Part shown: positions 34,091 to 45,745 of the stretch, piece after piece
Numbering within the stretch: the first letter of the stretch is position 1
How the letters are laid out: every line of letters begins with the position of its first letter
Source of the DNA: Areca catechu
Taxonomy: Eukaryota; Streptophyta; Magnoliopsida; Arecales; Arecaceae
NCBI GenBank assembly: GCA_021397845.1
Contig: CM038044.1
Span: 101,678,942-101,742,941 of the forward strand
Direction: 5' to 3'
DNA length: 64,000 nt
Made by a program: the position numbers and the translations under genes
The notes under the pieces: generated by a model
What the model saw: only the letters and a program-made list of their open reading frames with translations
Database searches by the model: none
What the model was told of the DNA's origin: nothing

Positions 34091-37000
34091 TCAAGCAAAA
34101 GGATCAATGACTCCCAGTTCTCTTCTGATCATACAAAATCTGTCTTCATTCAATGGTTTTGTGAATATATCAGCCAATTGATAATCAGTACATATAAATT
34201 CTAACAACACATTAGAGTTTTGAACGTGATCTCTTATGAAGTGATGTCTTATTTCAATATGTTTGCTTCTTGAATGTTGTACAGGATTTTTCGTTAAATT
34301 GATTGCACTAGTATTATCACATCTTATGGGTGTCTTAGTTAGTTTGATGCCAAAGTCCTCGAGTTGTTGTTTGATCCATAGAATCTGAGCACAACAGCTT
34401 CCAGCTGCTATATATTCGGCTTCCGCCGTAGATAGAGCAACCGAATTCTATTTCTTACTGCTCCATGAAATCAAATTAACTCCTAGGAATTGACAAGTTC
34501 CACTAGTACTTTTTCGATCAAGTTTACACCCAGCAAAATCAGCATCAGAATATGCAATTAATTCATATGATGACTCTCTAGAGTACCAAAGACCAATTTC
34601 GATAGACCCAGATAAGTATCTAAGTATACGTTTTACAGCTAAGAGATGTGATTCTTTAGGAGCAGACTGAAAACGTGCACACATACAAATACTAAACATT
34701 ATATCTGGTCTACTGGCAGTTAGATATAGCAATGAACCAATCATGCCTCTATATAATTTTTGGTCTACTGATTTACCACATTCATCTTTGTCTAATTTAC
34801 ATGAAGAGCTCATAGGGGTACCTATTGGTTTTGTAGTCTCCATCCCAAACTTTTTCAATATCTCCCTTGTATACTTGGCTTGGTTGATGGAGATCCCCTC
34901 TTTGGTTTGCTTAATTTGGAGTCCGAGGAAGAAGTTGAGTTCTCCCATCATGCTTATCTCGAACTCACTCTGCATTAACTTCGCAAATTCTTGACAAAGA
35001 CATTCGTTAGTAGCACCAAAAATAATATCATCTACATATATTTGTACTACTAAAAGATCATCATTTTTCTTTTTCAAAAACAATGTATTATCTACATTAC
35101 CTCTAGAGAAATCATTTTTCATCAAAAATGAACTTAATCTATCATACCAAGCTCTAGGAGCTTGCTTTAAACCATACAATGCTTTATGCAATTTAAAGAC
35201 ATGATTAGGAAATTCATGATTTTCAAAACCAGGAGGTTGTTCAACATAAACCTCCTCTTCAATAAATCCATTTAAAAAGGCACTCTTTACATCCATTTGA
35301 AATAACTTGAAATCCATAAAACAAGCAAAAGCAAGTAAAAGTCTAATTGCTTCTAGCCTAGCAATAGGAGCAAAGGTTTCATCGAAGTCGATCCCTTCTT
35401 CCTGGTTGTAGCCTTTAGCAACAAGTCTAGCTTTGTTCCTAATTACAATACCATGTTCATCAAGTTTATTTCTAAAAACCCATTTTGTGCCAATTACAGA
35501 AACATTAAGGGGCCTTTCAGTTAAAGTCCAAACATTATTTCTTTTAAATTGATTTAGTTCATCTTGCATAGCATTAATCCAGTTACAATCTTTTTCAGCT
35601 TCTTCTATTGACTTAGGCTCTATCTGAGATACAAAAGCTAAATAATCACAAACATTTCTAATAGAAGAGCGTGTACTTACCCCCTTTGATGGATCACCTA
35701 TTATTAGCTCTTTAGGGTGTCCATGTGCATACCTCCATTCTTTAGGTAATGGTTTTGGTGAAGTTGCATTGATTTCTTGAATTTGATCTTGACTTTCTTG
35801 ATCATCATCTCCTTTGGGCTCATCTTCATTGATTGTCAATTGTTCAAGTTTCTTTGTACCTGTTTCAACATCAATAGAATCTTCTTTTCTAGAAGATTTT
35901 TCATTAGATTCATCAAACACTACATGAATTGATTCTTCAACCAAAAGTGTTCTTCTGTTGAAGACCCTGTATGCCTTGCTAGAAGTAGAGTATCCTAAGA
36001 AGATACCCTCATCTGACTTGGCATCAAATTTACTGATATTATCTTTGCCATTGTTTAATACGAAATAGCGGCAACCAAATACACGAAAATACTTGAGATT
36101 AGGTTTTCGATTTTTCCAAAGCTCATATGGTGTTTTCTTCAAAATAGGTCGAATTAAAACACGATTTAAAATGTAACAGGAAGTATTAATGGCTTCTGCC
36201 CAAAAATATCTAGGTAAATCGTTTTTGCAAAGCATTGTGCGTGCCATTTCTTCAAGAGTCCTGTTCTTTCTTTCTACCACCCCATTTTGTTGAGGTGTCC
36301 TAGGTGCAGAGAAATTATGACTAATACCATTTTCATTACAAAAAGTTTCAAAATCATGATTTTCAAATTCAGTTCCATGATCACTACGCAAAGAAACAAT
36401 AGTGAGATCTTTTTCGTTTGAAACCCTTTTATGAAATTTAACAAAAGCTGAAAATGTTTCATCTTTATGAGCTAAAAACATTACCCAAGTAAATCGTGAG
36501 TAATCATCTACAATTACTAGCCCATATTTTTTACCTCCCAAACTAGTTGTTCTGGTTGGTCCAAAGAGGTCCATATGCAATAATTCAAGGGGTCTAGTAG
36601 TAGATACTACTCCTTTAGGTTTGAAAGTAGATTTAGTTTGTTTTCCAAATTGACATGCAGCACAAATTTTATCTTTTTCAAAAGTGAGTTTTGGCAATTC
36701 TTTTATAAGATTCTTTTTGCTTAATTTTGAAATCAACTGCATACTAGCATGCCCTAGCCTACGGTGCCAAAGCCAACTAGTTTCACTTGCCTTGGCTTCC
36801 TTAGCCACTAGGCATTGACCACTTTCCATGGCTAGATCATCAAGATCAACCATGTAAATGTTTCCATGCCTAAGACCAGTGAACTTGATGCCATCGACAT
36901 CTAGACTAGATACCATGCACAAAGATGATTCAAAAATTACTTTAAAACCTTTATCACAAAACTGACTAATGCTAAAAAGATTATGCTTCAAGCCATCAAC

Positions 37001-37213
37001 AAATAATACATTATCTACATAAGCATTAGGGGTGATATGGATTTTACCAATTCCGACGATTTTGCCTTTTCCATTATCACCAAAGGTAACGTTTCCACCA
37101 TCAATAGCAGCTAGTGATGAGAATTTCTTCACATCCCCAGTCATGTGCCTTGAGCAACCACTATCCAGATACCACATTCTTCTTTTATTTTTGGTTGCAA
37201 GGCACACCTGCAA
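34091..37213 (-). pseudogene. pol of Sirevirus B (PR-IN-RT-RH), one stop codon
   Basis: A frame of 1041 codons ending TGA at 34091, interrupted only by TAG 34448-34450 inside RNase H, just before NSVALSTAEAEY. Protease active site WYLDSGCSRHMTGD (Asp17). Integrase zinc finger HRRLGH ... CAACQFGK (about 150-195). Integrase catalytic residues D214, D277 and E313, with D-35-E spacing intact. RT runs about 560-800 with QMDVKSAFLNGF and YVDD at 726-729. The RNase H part has YSDADFAG and then, past the stop, the conserved AEAEY. The polyprotein cuts itself, copies RNA and inserts DNA. The stop falls on a codon that is Gln in typical relatives (CAG to TAG), so only RNase H is affected. Confidence 0.92.
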
Positions 37214-37226
37214 AAAAAAATGATCA
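37205..37226 (-). promoter_or_regulatory. Splice-acceptor-like site at the gag/pol junction (B)
   Basis: On the minus strand the gag TGA is followed by TCA, nine T, then GCAG|G. Pol begins at that point, one base out of frame with gag. It has the polypyrimidine-AG layout of a plant acceptor and is positioned as in Sirevirus A. Confidence 0.42.
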
Positions 37227-38948
37227 AGTTGAAACTTTAGGTACCCAAGTCATCTTGGGTCCTTTAGGGTTAGTCAAATTGGTTCCTTTTGGAACCCAAA
37301 TCTTTTTAAAGGTATTTAATTTTCTTCTATTACAAACATATGATTTATGACCTACTTTACCACATGCATAGCAGGTAATATTAGAAGATGCTGGTATGAA
37401 AAAGTTTTTGTAAAGCTTTTGTTGATTGTGTGGCTTAAATCCAAGTCCAGCTTTATTAAACACTGCATGTTGACTATTTAAAAGCATATTCAGTTTTTCT
37501 GAACTAAAAGTAAACTTTTCTACAAAAGGTTTTACTTTTTCTAACTCTTCCTTGTAATTCTTATTTTGAAGCAATAGTTCTTTATTTTGTTTTTCAATGT
37601 TCTCATTAGTTTTAAGACTTCTATTATTTTTCAAAGAATTATTTTCTTTTAAAAGATTATCTTTATCATTAGTCAAAGTCTTTACATGTTCTTTTAATTT
37701 CTTGTTTTCTTGAGTTAAATTTTCAATTTCACTTGAAAACTTTTCTGAATTTTTGGTAAGCTCAAAATTTTGCTTTCTTAATTTCTTATTTCTCAATTTT
37801 AATTTTTCATATTCCATTACTAAGTCATCAAAAGCATCATGCAATTCATTGAAAGTAAATTCAGTTTCAGGTTCAGAATTTACCTCATTATCTTCGTTGG
37901 CCATGAAACATAAGTTGGCGACTACCTGCTGCTCTTCTTCACTGCTGGAGTCCTCACTCTCACTCCAGGTAGCCATCATGGCTTTCTTTCTCAACATCCT
38001 TCGACTCTTTTTAAGCAAAGGGCAATCCGTTTTGTAATGTCCAGGCTTCTTGCACTCGAAGCAGATGGGTGGATCCCTTTCTTTGTCTTTCTCTTTCTCC
38101 TTATTGTGATCACCTTTTTGTGGCCTTTTCTTGTAGAAGCCCTTCTTCTTTCTCATGAACCTTTTAAATTTTCTTGTAATGAGGGCTGTCTCATCATCAT
38201 CAGCTTCTTCTTCTGATTCATCACTTGACTCTTCTTTAGTAGTGGACTTGAAGGCTATGGCTTTCTTTTTCTTGTCATTGTCCACTGTCTTCTGCTTTAG
38301 TGAAAGCTCGTAGGTCATCAGTGATCCAAGAAGCTGCTCGAGAGGTAGAGTGTTGACATCCTTGGCTTCTTCTATGGCTGTAACTTTCGCATCCCATGAA
38401 GCCGGAAGAGACCTGAGAAGTTTGTTAACCAGTTCACCATTAGATATAATTTTTTCAAAACTCCTCATACCATTTACTATATTGGTAAATCTAGTATACA
38501 TTTCACTTATACTTTCAGTTGGTTCCATCCTGAACATCTCATACGTATGAATGAGCATGTTCACCTTAGTGGTCTTCACTTGGTGTGTACCCTCATGGGT
38601 AACCTCAAGTGTATCCCAAATTTCTTTGGCGGAAATACAATTTGATATTCTGTTGAATTCACTAGGGTCAAGTGCACAGAATAGCAAATTCATCGCCTTA
38701 GCATTTAACTCAGCTTGTTTGATGTCATTGTCATCCCATTCTTCTTCAGATTTCGGGGTGATAATGCCATTAACCAAGTAAGTGGGCTGATGAGGCCCTT
38801 TCGTAATTACTCTCCATATATGATAATCTACAGCTTATAAATAAATATGCATACGAGTTTTCCAATATATGTAGTTTGTGCCATTAAAGAAAGGAGGGCG
38901 ATTTGATGCTTGCCCTTCAACTATACCCATTCCAATTGGGGCGGCCAT
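37224..38948 (-). pseudogene. gag of Sirevirus B, one stop codon
   Basis: The ATG at 38948 (MAAPIGMGIVEGQ) lies 38 bases after the PBS and is followed by FNGTNYIYWKTRM, the usual gag N-terminus. TAA at 38835-38837 interrupts codon 38 where relatives have Gln. From there 517 or more codons are open. The gag core (UBN2-like) includes SAKEIWDTLEVTHEGTHQVK and LRSLPASWDAKVTAI. Zinc knuckle 1 is CFECKKPGHYKTDC, followed by an acidic and long coiled-coil Lys/Glu/Asn region; zinc knuckle 2 is CYACGKVGHKSYVC. It ends WVPKVST. Two widely separated knuckles and a length of about 574 codons fit Sirevirus gag. It would form the particle and bind RNA. Confidence 0.92.
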
Positions 38949-38986
38949 GATCTTTCACTCAAGATCGTTGGACCTACAAGAGAGTA

Positions 38987-39002
38987 CCGGGCTCTGATAC
39001 CA
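38987..39002 (-). other. PBS of Sirevirus B (tRNA-Met)
   Basis: TGGTATCAGAGCCCGG on the minus strand, two bases inside the LTR; exact match to the usual copia PBS core. Confidence 0.95.
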
Positions 39003-39004
39003 CT

Positions 39005-40451
39005 TGTTGCCCAGATATGGTGCCCAAGAGGGGGGGTGAATTGGGTATTTAAAAATTTAAAGCAATATATGTGCTATCAAGTTTTAAGGTGAAGAGTGAT
39101 AGTGCTTTAATAATTGTGCAACGGAAGCAATGAAATAAAATGGCAATTAAAGAGCTAAAGAAGTTAAAGAGAAAGGCAATGCAAACACACAAGAAATATA
39201 GTGGTTCGGTGCACCTAGCACCTACATCCACTCCCCAAGCTCCACTTGGGAATTTCCACTATAATCTTTAGATTACAACCGACTTGTTTTACCAGGCTCA
39301 CAAGTCAAAACCTTACACACTTATTTTGGCTTCGGGCTAACAAGCAACCCTAGTTGGTTTTATCAATTGGATCACCAACAAACCTTACTCACTTGTTTTG
39401 GCTTCGGGCTTACAAGCAACCCTAGTTGGTTTTATCAATTGGCTCACCAACAAACCTCACTCTAGTTTCAAATTCCCTTGAAACTAGCTAAAGACAAAAG
39501 AGTATGAATACAATGAATTAAAACTAAACAAACTCCTTTTGAGCAATAATAAATTCGTTGAAGCTCTTGATGGAGACTCTTCAAGCCTTTTCCCTTGGAA
39601 TCTTTGGACCTCACTAAATGCCAAACACTTGAATGTTGGATTCCTCAAAGATGGAAAACTTTTGGCTAGGGAATCTCTTGGTTTTCTCACTCTTTTGGCT
39701 TGGAAGTGATTGAAGGCTTTGTACTTTGAATCAACACTTTTTCACTTTGTCTCCTTGTCTTTTTTGAAGTTTGGTGGAGGTTAAATACCTCATTCATGCT
39801 GAAACAACTCCACAAGACCGTTAGATTCAAAAATATGGCCGTTTATGGCCGTTAGAAATCAAATCAGAAGTTCAGAAAAACTAGCCGTTATGCCATGAGT
39901 CGACCTCTGAATCAAGTGTCGACCTCATGAGTCGACCTCTAGTATAATTTAGGCAAAAGTTCAGAATACCATAGTTCTGCCCATTTGAATTCTCAGGCTA
40001 TGAGTCGACCTCTTGTGTCGACCTCTGGACAGGTGTTGACCTCATGTGGTCGACCTCTGGAGCGTGCCACTGAGATTTTGCCATGCCGGCCATGCTGAAC
40101 TTTTCTTCTCTTCATGAGTCGACCTCTGGTGGTCGACCTTTGACAAGGTGTCGACCTCTGATCTGAATTTTTCTGAAACTCTTTGAGATGTGCGTGCCAT
40201 GCTTGAGTTTCTTTAAGCCTTTGTTTCTTTTGTCAAAGATTTCTTAACAAGAAGGTCCATTATGAGAATTTTGATCTTGTCCAAGGTAGAAGAGCTCTTT
40301 TCCAAATCAGGCAAACTTAGTTTCATCATTGTCCTTTTGATACTCTTTTTGAATAACCTAAGTCCTGAAACTTTATCTTGAGATTAAACATTAGTCCAAA
40401 CATATACTCAACCTTTTGTTAATCATCAAAACTAAGGAGTCAAAGCCAACA
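39005..40451 (-). repeat. 5' LTR of Sirevirus B
   Basis: 1447 bp, nearly identical to the 3' LTR. It lacks two GTCGACCTC units found there (around 30443-30460 and 30705-30725). Confidence 0.95.
39893..40162 (-). repeat. GTCGACCTC motif array in U3 (5' LTR)
   Basis: Ten copies, two fewer than the other LTR. Confidence 0.85.
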
Positions 40452-40456
40452 TGAAG
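40452..40456. repeat. Target-site duplication (right), TGAAG
   Basis: Matches 29541-29545. Confidence 0.88.
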
Positions 40457-40938
40457 GCATGGCTCATGGAGGAAGAATGGTAGTAGGCGGTGTGGTCGAG
40501 TCTCATGGAAGAAGAATGGCTGAATCTTGGTAGATATGATCAAGGAGGAGGTGCATGATGGCTCTAACAGTGGTGGGACAGCATTTTCGGTAACCTCATG
40601 GCCAAACTCCCTTCACAATCCATGGATTTGAGCTATGGACCGATGGCCATGGCTACCTGAGAACCATTAGGCATATTGTAAACCAAGCATTCGGTCCATG
40701 GTGGACTGGCTACTTTAAAATTCATGCAAGCACATATTAATTTTTGAACTTAAATTCTGGGCTTATTTTAAGTCTGATTTGCTTCAAGTTTATTTTGTTT
40801 GAATCCATAAATCAATCTCTTTACGTTGGCGATCTTCTTTCTTCCAAATAATATATAAAAACATTAATTTTAAATAAATAAATATAATTTAATTTCTAAA
40901 TTAATACATCTATGTATATATATAATATAATTATTACA
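40457..40938 (-). repeat. 3' LTR of the Athila-like element, second part
   Basis: Continues from 29545; collinear with 47300-47770 (shared gtggtcgagTCTCATGG stretch). Ends TAATTATTACA at the element's internal boundary. Confidence 0.85.
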
Positions 40939-42165
40939 CCCTCTAACTTGAACTTTGCTCGTCCTCGAGTAAAGCAAATAAATTAGCCATGTATACAAAC
41001 TTATTCTTAAATTGAAAGTTAACTTAGGCAGTCCTAAAGGTAGTTGATACCTGGCTAGATCATTAAAAAGGTACTTTATTAGATCACTAAGTTAACCCAA
41101 TTAGTGGTTGAGTGTTGATCATAAAAATTTTTGGAGATCTTCTTTACCATCCCCCCAACTTACTCTTTAAGTCTTCTAACTTGATTTGAGTTGGGTTTGT
41201 TATCTTTGGACACTTTAGTCCTTTTTTTATATATGTAGAAGGAAGTCTAGTGCAATGTCCTAATCTCTTAAGTATTAGCATCCTTATCTTTTAATGCAAA
41301 CCATAATGCTTACTTAGATGAAGGGGCCCGGTTACTTGTTGGGTACCATTACTTAACAGATCTCTTGGCCTTCTCACCTTTTGATGCGAATCACAATACT
41401 TAAGCGAAGAGGCATGGTTACTAAGTAAGAGTTCAAGAAGAGTTGTGAGGTCAGATTGACACTCTAATAAATTTTTTTTAAAGGACTCTTTGTATATCTT
41501 AACCTTTCTACCCTTACTCTTAATAAGTAGATTCTTTATTGAGATAAGAAGGAAAGAGTTCTAGAATCACTCCTAAAATTTGATTTAGTCAAAATATTAT
41601 CATTTGTTAGATTTTTTTAGTGATTTGCCCTTTAATATCTCTAAAACTATCTAGATCATTTATCAATCATTGATTAAGATATCTAATTAACTTCAAATCA
41701 AGATAAAATTTGGATATACAGAACTAATTACTTCTGGTCATACTTGAGGATTTAATTAGATTAATTATTCTTTTCCTCTAACTTAATCAATATTGTCCTC
41801 GATGGAGAAAGAAAATAAAGGGTGCAATATATAAAAAGGATAGAAAAGAGTACACCTGACTCAATATATTCTTGATCCAGCAAGGGTTTTTAGTGGTCCT
41901 TGGAGATTTGGTTATCCTTCCAACCAAGTTACCTGTCCTAAAAAAAAATAAACTAAAAAGTAAAATTAAGTTCAAAAATTGGGTTGCCTCTCAGGAGTGC
42001 TAAGTTTAAAATCTTCAACCAGACTTAGTGGATCTTTTAAATTGTGCCAATTGATATATCTACTAAATTAGAAGGTATACCTTGTTATGGTAGATGGTTG
42101 GATGAAGTCCAATCAGTAATGTTCTACATAGTGTTTCTTTTATATGTATCTACAAGACATATCTC
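40939..42165 (-). other. Non-coding 3' part of the Athila-like element
   Basis: On the minus strand it ends with a short purine tract (AGTTAGAGGG) against the LTR. Near 41990-41930 the minus strand reads CTCCTGAGAGGCAACCC and then a T-rich stretch ending TTTAG|GACAGG, which looks like an acceptor. The rest is AT-rich with no ORF. No RT or integrase motif found. Confidence 0.55.
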
Positions 42166-45014
42166 CTAATAATTGGTACCAAGAGGTGGCTCGGTGTATA
42201 TGGTAGATGTTATTTCTAATGCAAGGGCCAGGTAAATATTAGAGGACTTTATAAATTGCTCACACTTTGATATCCAAGGTGGATCTAATAGGTCACTCAG
42301 CCTCTCTACATTATCAATTCTAGTGCAATTTAGATATTTATGAGAAGGGTCCTCGGTAAAGTTATCAAGCCGATCTTGCTTCAAGACTGCATTACTTGGT
42401 TCTTGAAGTGACATTTGGATTGGGTAGTCTATTAGTAGATCAATGATTGTCCCTTCAATAGCTTCTTTGGATTTATTTTATAAGCCTACAAGTTGGATTT
42501 CTTTGTTAGAGGTTGCATTATGTTTAAAGAATGGATCCTTTAACATGAGTAGGAGTAGCTCTTATTCCAATATAGGTAGGGTCTCTAATAAAGAAGCTAT
42601 TGATGTATTAGAGGGCAGGGCCATTTGCTCATATTTCATGATCCATGGAGGAGTGGAATTGATGGCTCTAACAATGCATTCACTTCATCTATGTACCTAT
42701 CTTTGTCAAAGCTGTCCATATCAAAATGAGATAAGCAGGCTTGCCAAAGGTCTTGCGAGGGCATGTTAGGGATGATTTCTTTTACAAGTTCCTCTAGCAT
42801 ATTTACTTCATTAAATTTAACACTTTACGATCTCGTGATAGCATTAAACACATTCAACTTTGGCTTTTTATTCCTAAATGACCCATCCATGGCTCCCATC
42901 CTATAGTTGATACTAGCATTGGCTATTGCAAGGAAGGGTCAGCCTAAAATAATTAGGATTTGGCTAGGATCACTTCCCGATTCCATATCTCATACAATAA
43001 AGTCTATAGGGAAGTAGAATTCATCCACCTTGACTAACACATCTTTAATTATCCCTGATGGTATCTTAAGAGATCTATCAGCTAGTTGTAGGGTTACTGA
43101 CATGGTCTTTAGTTCTCCAAATCCAAGAAATTTATATACTGAACTTGGAAGGAGGTTGACACTCGCTCCTAAGTCTAATAAGGCTTTCTTAATAGTTAAG
43201 CCCCCTATAATACAAGAAATAATTGGGGTACCAGGATCCTTGAGCTTGGATGGAGTTGTGTGTCAAAAGACTGAGCTAGCTTGCTTAGTGAGCTAGACTT
43301 TCTTGGGGTTGTGTGCTTGAGATCTATATTTCTAGGTGCACAAATCCTTCAAAAATTTAGTAAAAGTTAGGACCTGCTTGATGGCATCTAAAAGTGGAAG
43401 ATTGATATGAACTTATTTGAATAATTCAAGCATTTCATTCATCTTAGCCTCGATCTTATATGAATGTAAAGGTTTTTCTAGAGCACTTGGGTATGGAACT
43501 CTAATCACAGGTGCTGGAAAAATTGGTTCATTCCTCTCCTTAAGGTCTTTTGTATCATCAAGTAATTCGAGTTTGTTTTGGATTTGGGTTCCTAATATAT
43601 TGATCCTTTGTGGTTGCTTCAAAACCTTTTTACTTCTTAGGGTCATTATAGGTTTGGCATGCTCAGGATGAGGTTTAAGAACATTGGAGCTTTTAGCCCT
43701 ATATTGCCCCTTTGGATTGCTCATAGGTTGGCTAGGCAGCTTCCCTTCCTCCTTCTTATAGTTGCCTGTAGCTAGTTGGTCGATTCGAGTCTCTAGCTAA
43801 GCTATAGATTATGTATGGGAGTCAAGAATTTGAGAGTTGGTTTCTAGTCTAGCCAAAGCTTGTAAAACATTCTCCTCAAAATTGGAGTTATAGTTATTAG
43901 GAGAAGGGTGTGGGGCATCCTAAAATTAAGGGTATGATACATTATTGCATTGATGATTGAGTCTATCAGAATATGGGTTGACCACATGTTATTGTTTCCA
44001 TGAGAAATATGGATGATTCTTCCAGTCTAGATTATATGTATTTGAGTATGGGTCATTTTCTGGTCTAGGAATAGTATGGGTTTGAGCTGGGTGGGCTTGT
44101 TCCTATATAAGCTTTGGAAACTAATAAGCTACTGGGCAATCACCTGTAGTTTGAGTGAGACTTGGATAGATTATACAAACATCTTGAGACTGTGCACATG
44201 GAAAAGAGGTGTGACCAACTTGTTAAAATTGATTGAGTTTCTAAGATAGTGCACCCATAGTTTGGGATAGTATATCACCTTGCTATGGAAGTCTACAGAG
44301 TGGTTTACCTCATACATTCCACCTCTTTTAGAATTTAGCCTAGGAGTTTCTCTAGATATGGTAGACATGTAGTGTAAGGAGTTTTTGCTCGGGATCTCAA
44401 ATAGTTTCCAAGCCTAATGCTCACTCTTGAGCCAGAAGTTCCACCATAAGATGAGTCAACCATTTATCTATACTTTCATAACAATCCATCATAAAAGTAC
44501 TAGACCAGTTGCCATTTGGTATGGCATGGTGTGGACACTTGTGGATGAGTTCTTTGAGCCTCTCCCAAGTTTTATAGAACTTGTTCCTTCTAATTGAGAA
44601 AAACTAGTTATGGCTTTTCATATCTGATTTATTTTCCCTATTGGAAAATATTTCTTGAAAAATTTCTTTTGTAGTTGGTCCTAAGTTGAAATGGTCATGG
44701 AATCTAATGAACATAGCTAATATTTGACCTTGTCTTTAAGTAAGAAGGAAAATAATTTTAACTTAAGGGCCTCATCAGATAGATTTTGAATCCTAACTGT
44801 AGAGCATATCTCAAGAAATTCATTCAAATATTTATATGGGTCCTCTTGACTTGAGTCCATAGAAGGATGGTAGCATTTGTATGATACTGGACTTAATCTC
44901 ATGTTGGATTACCTCTATAGGAAGTGCTTGGATACATGGAGAATATGTATATGATGAAGGGGTGAAGTACTCTCTCAATTGGCATGGTGGATCGGTCTCA
45001 CTTTGTGTATCCAT
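42166..45014 (-). pseudogene. Athila-like gag-protease, broken
   Basis: The ATG at 45014 opens MDTQSETDPPCQLREYF, as in the plus-strand copy at 22894. The gag core has EDPYKYLNEFLEIC and LSDEALKLKLFSF (44902-44717). A later block at 43724-43413 contains KPIMTLRSKK. The protease follows on the same strand at about 43260-42960, with LKDPGTP, LLDLGASVNLLP (active-site Asp) and VTLQLADRS. A last open piece (42414-42166) is not recognised. Frameshifts and stops are many, yet the protease active site is legible. RT and integrase, which should follow, are absent. Confidence 0.78.
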
Positions 45015-45723
45015 AGTCTAACCCTGGTTTATGATTTTAATTTTTTTTATTTTTAAAATTTTTTTAAGTGGAGAAGAGAGAAGAAGAAAGAAGAAAGAAG
45101 AAAGAAATAGAAGAAGTCTATAGATGCAAGCTTAAGGAGTCCTATAGCTTAGAGAGATGGAGAAGATTAGTTTTAGTTTTATGTTAATTGCAATCATGTT
45201 AGCATACGATGGACTTTCTATCCTAGGGTTCTCTAATTCTAAATAGCTCCTAACTGTTCCAAGGTCAACTTTGAGCCTTCCAAGTCAGAAATCAACTAGC
45301 TAACTAGCCAGGTAAGGGCCAAGTTAATGGGGGTCCCCCATTACTTCCCTTAGACACCAAATAAAATGGCCAGGTCAGATAACGGAACCAATTAAAGAAC
45401 CACCTTCCTTCAAGGCTACATCATCCTTGAACCCTTTTTCTAGGGTCCCCTATCCTAGTGAGCTCAAAAGTCAATATCTAGTTGATTTTAATTATAGGCT
45501 TAGGACAATGCAATATGAGGGTGGTGATTTGTAGGCAAGGAAGGGTAATGAAATTTCCATCTTATGTTGTTTAGGGGTTAGTGCCCTTAAGATGATTTAT
45601 ATAGATGCAATGCAGTACAAATAGATGTCAAAATAAGTTAGTTTAATATTTTAGGTCTCTAAAAAGACTAATAAATTATGATATTTTTTTAGTATTATTT
45701 TTATGAACTAACCGTGCCAATGA
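45015..45723 (-). other. Untranslated leader of the Athila-like element
   Basis: Purine-rich before the gag ATG, otherwise homologous to 22130-22893 and 18051-18838. No gene. Confidence 0.65.
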
Positions 45724-45740
45724 TCCTGGCAATGGTGCTA
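45724..45740 (-). other. PBS of the Athila-like element (tRNA-Asp type)
   Basis: TAGCACCATTGCCAGGA on the minus strand; the first G of TGG is mutated. Confidence 0.7.
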
Positions 45741-45745
45741 AAATT

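Larger units (their letters stand above)
29546..40451 (-). mobile_element. Sirevirus-like Ty1/copia retrotransposon 'B', nearly intact
   Basis: Complete: 5' LTR 39005-40451, PBS, gag, pol, third ORF, multiple PPTs, 3' LTR 29546-31019, TSD TGAAG on both sides. Total 10.9 kb. Each of the three ORFs is open except for one internal stop codon (38835-38837, 34448-34450, 32699-32701). The LTRs are almost identical apart from about ten substitutions and two motif-length differences, so this is the youngest element in the window. It inserted into the 3' LTR of the Athila-like element. Confidence 0.95.

Noticed and set aside
42443..42769. Plus-strand 108-residue ORF
   Set aside because: Antisense to the degraded region after the protease; no similarity recognised.
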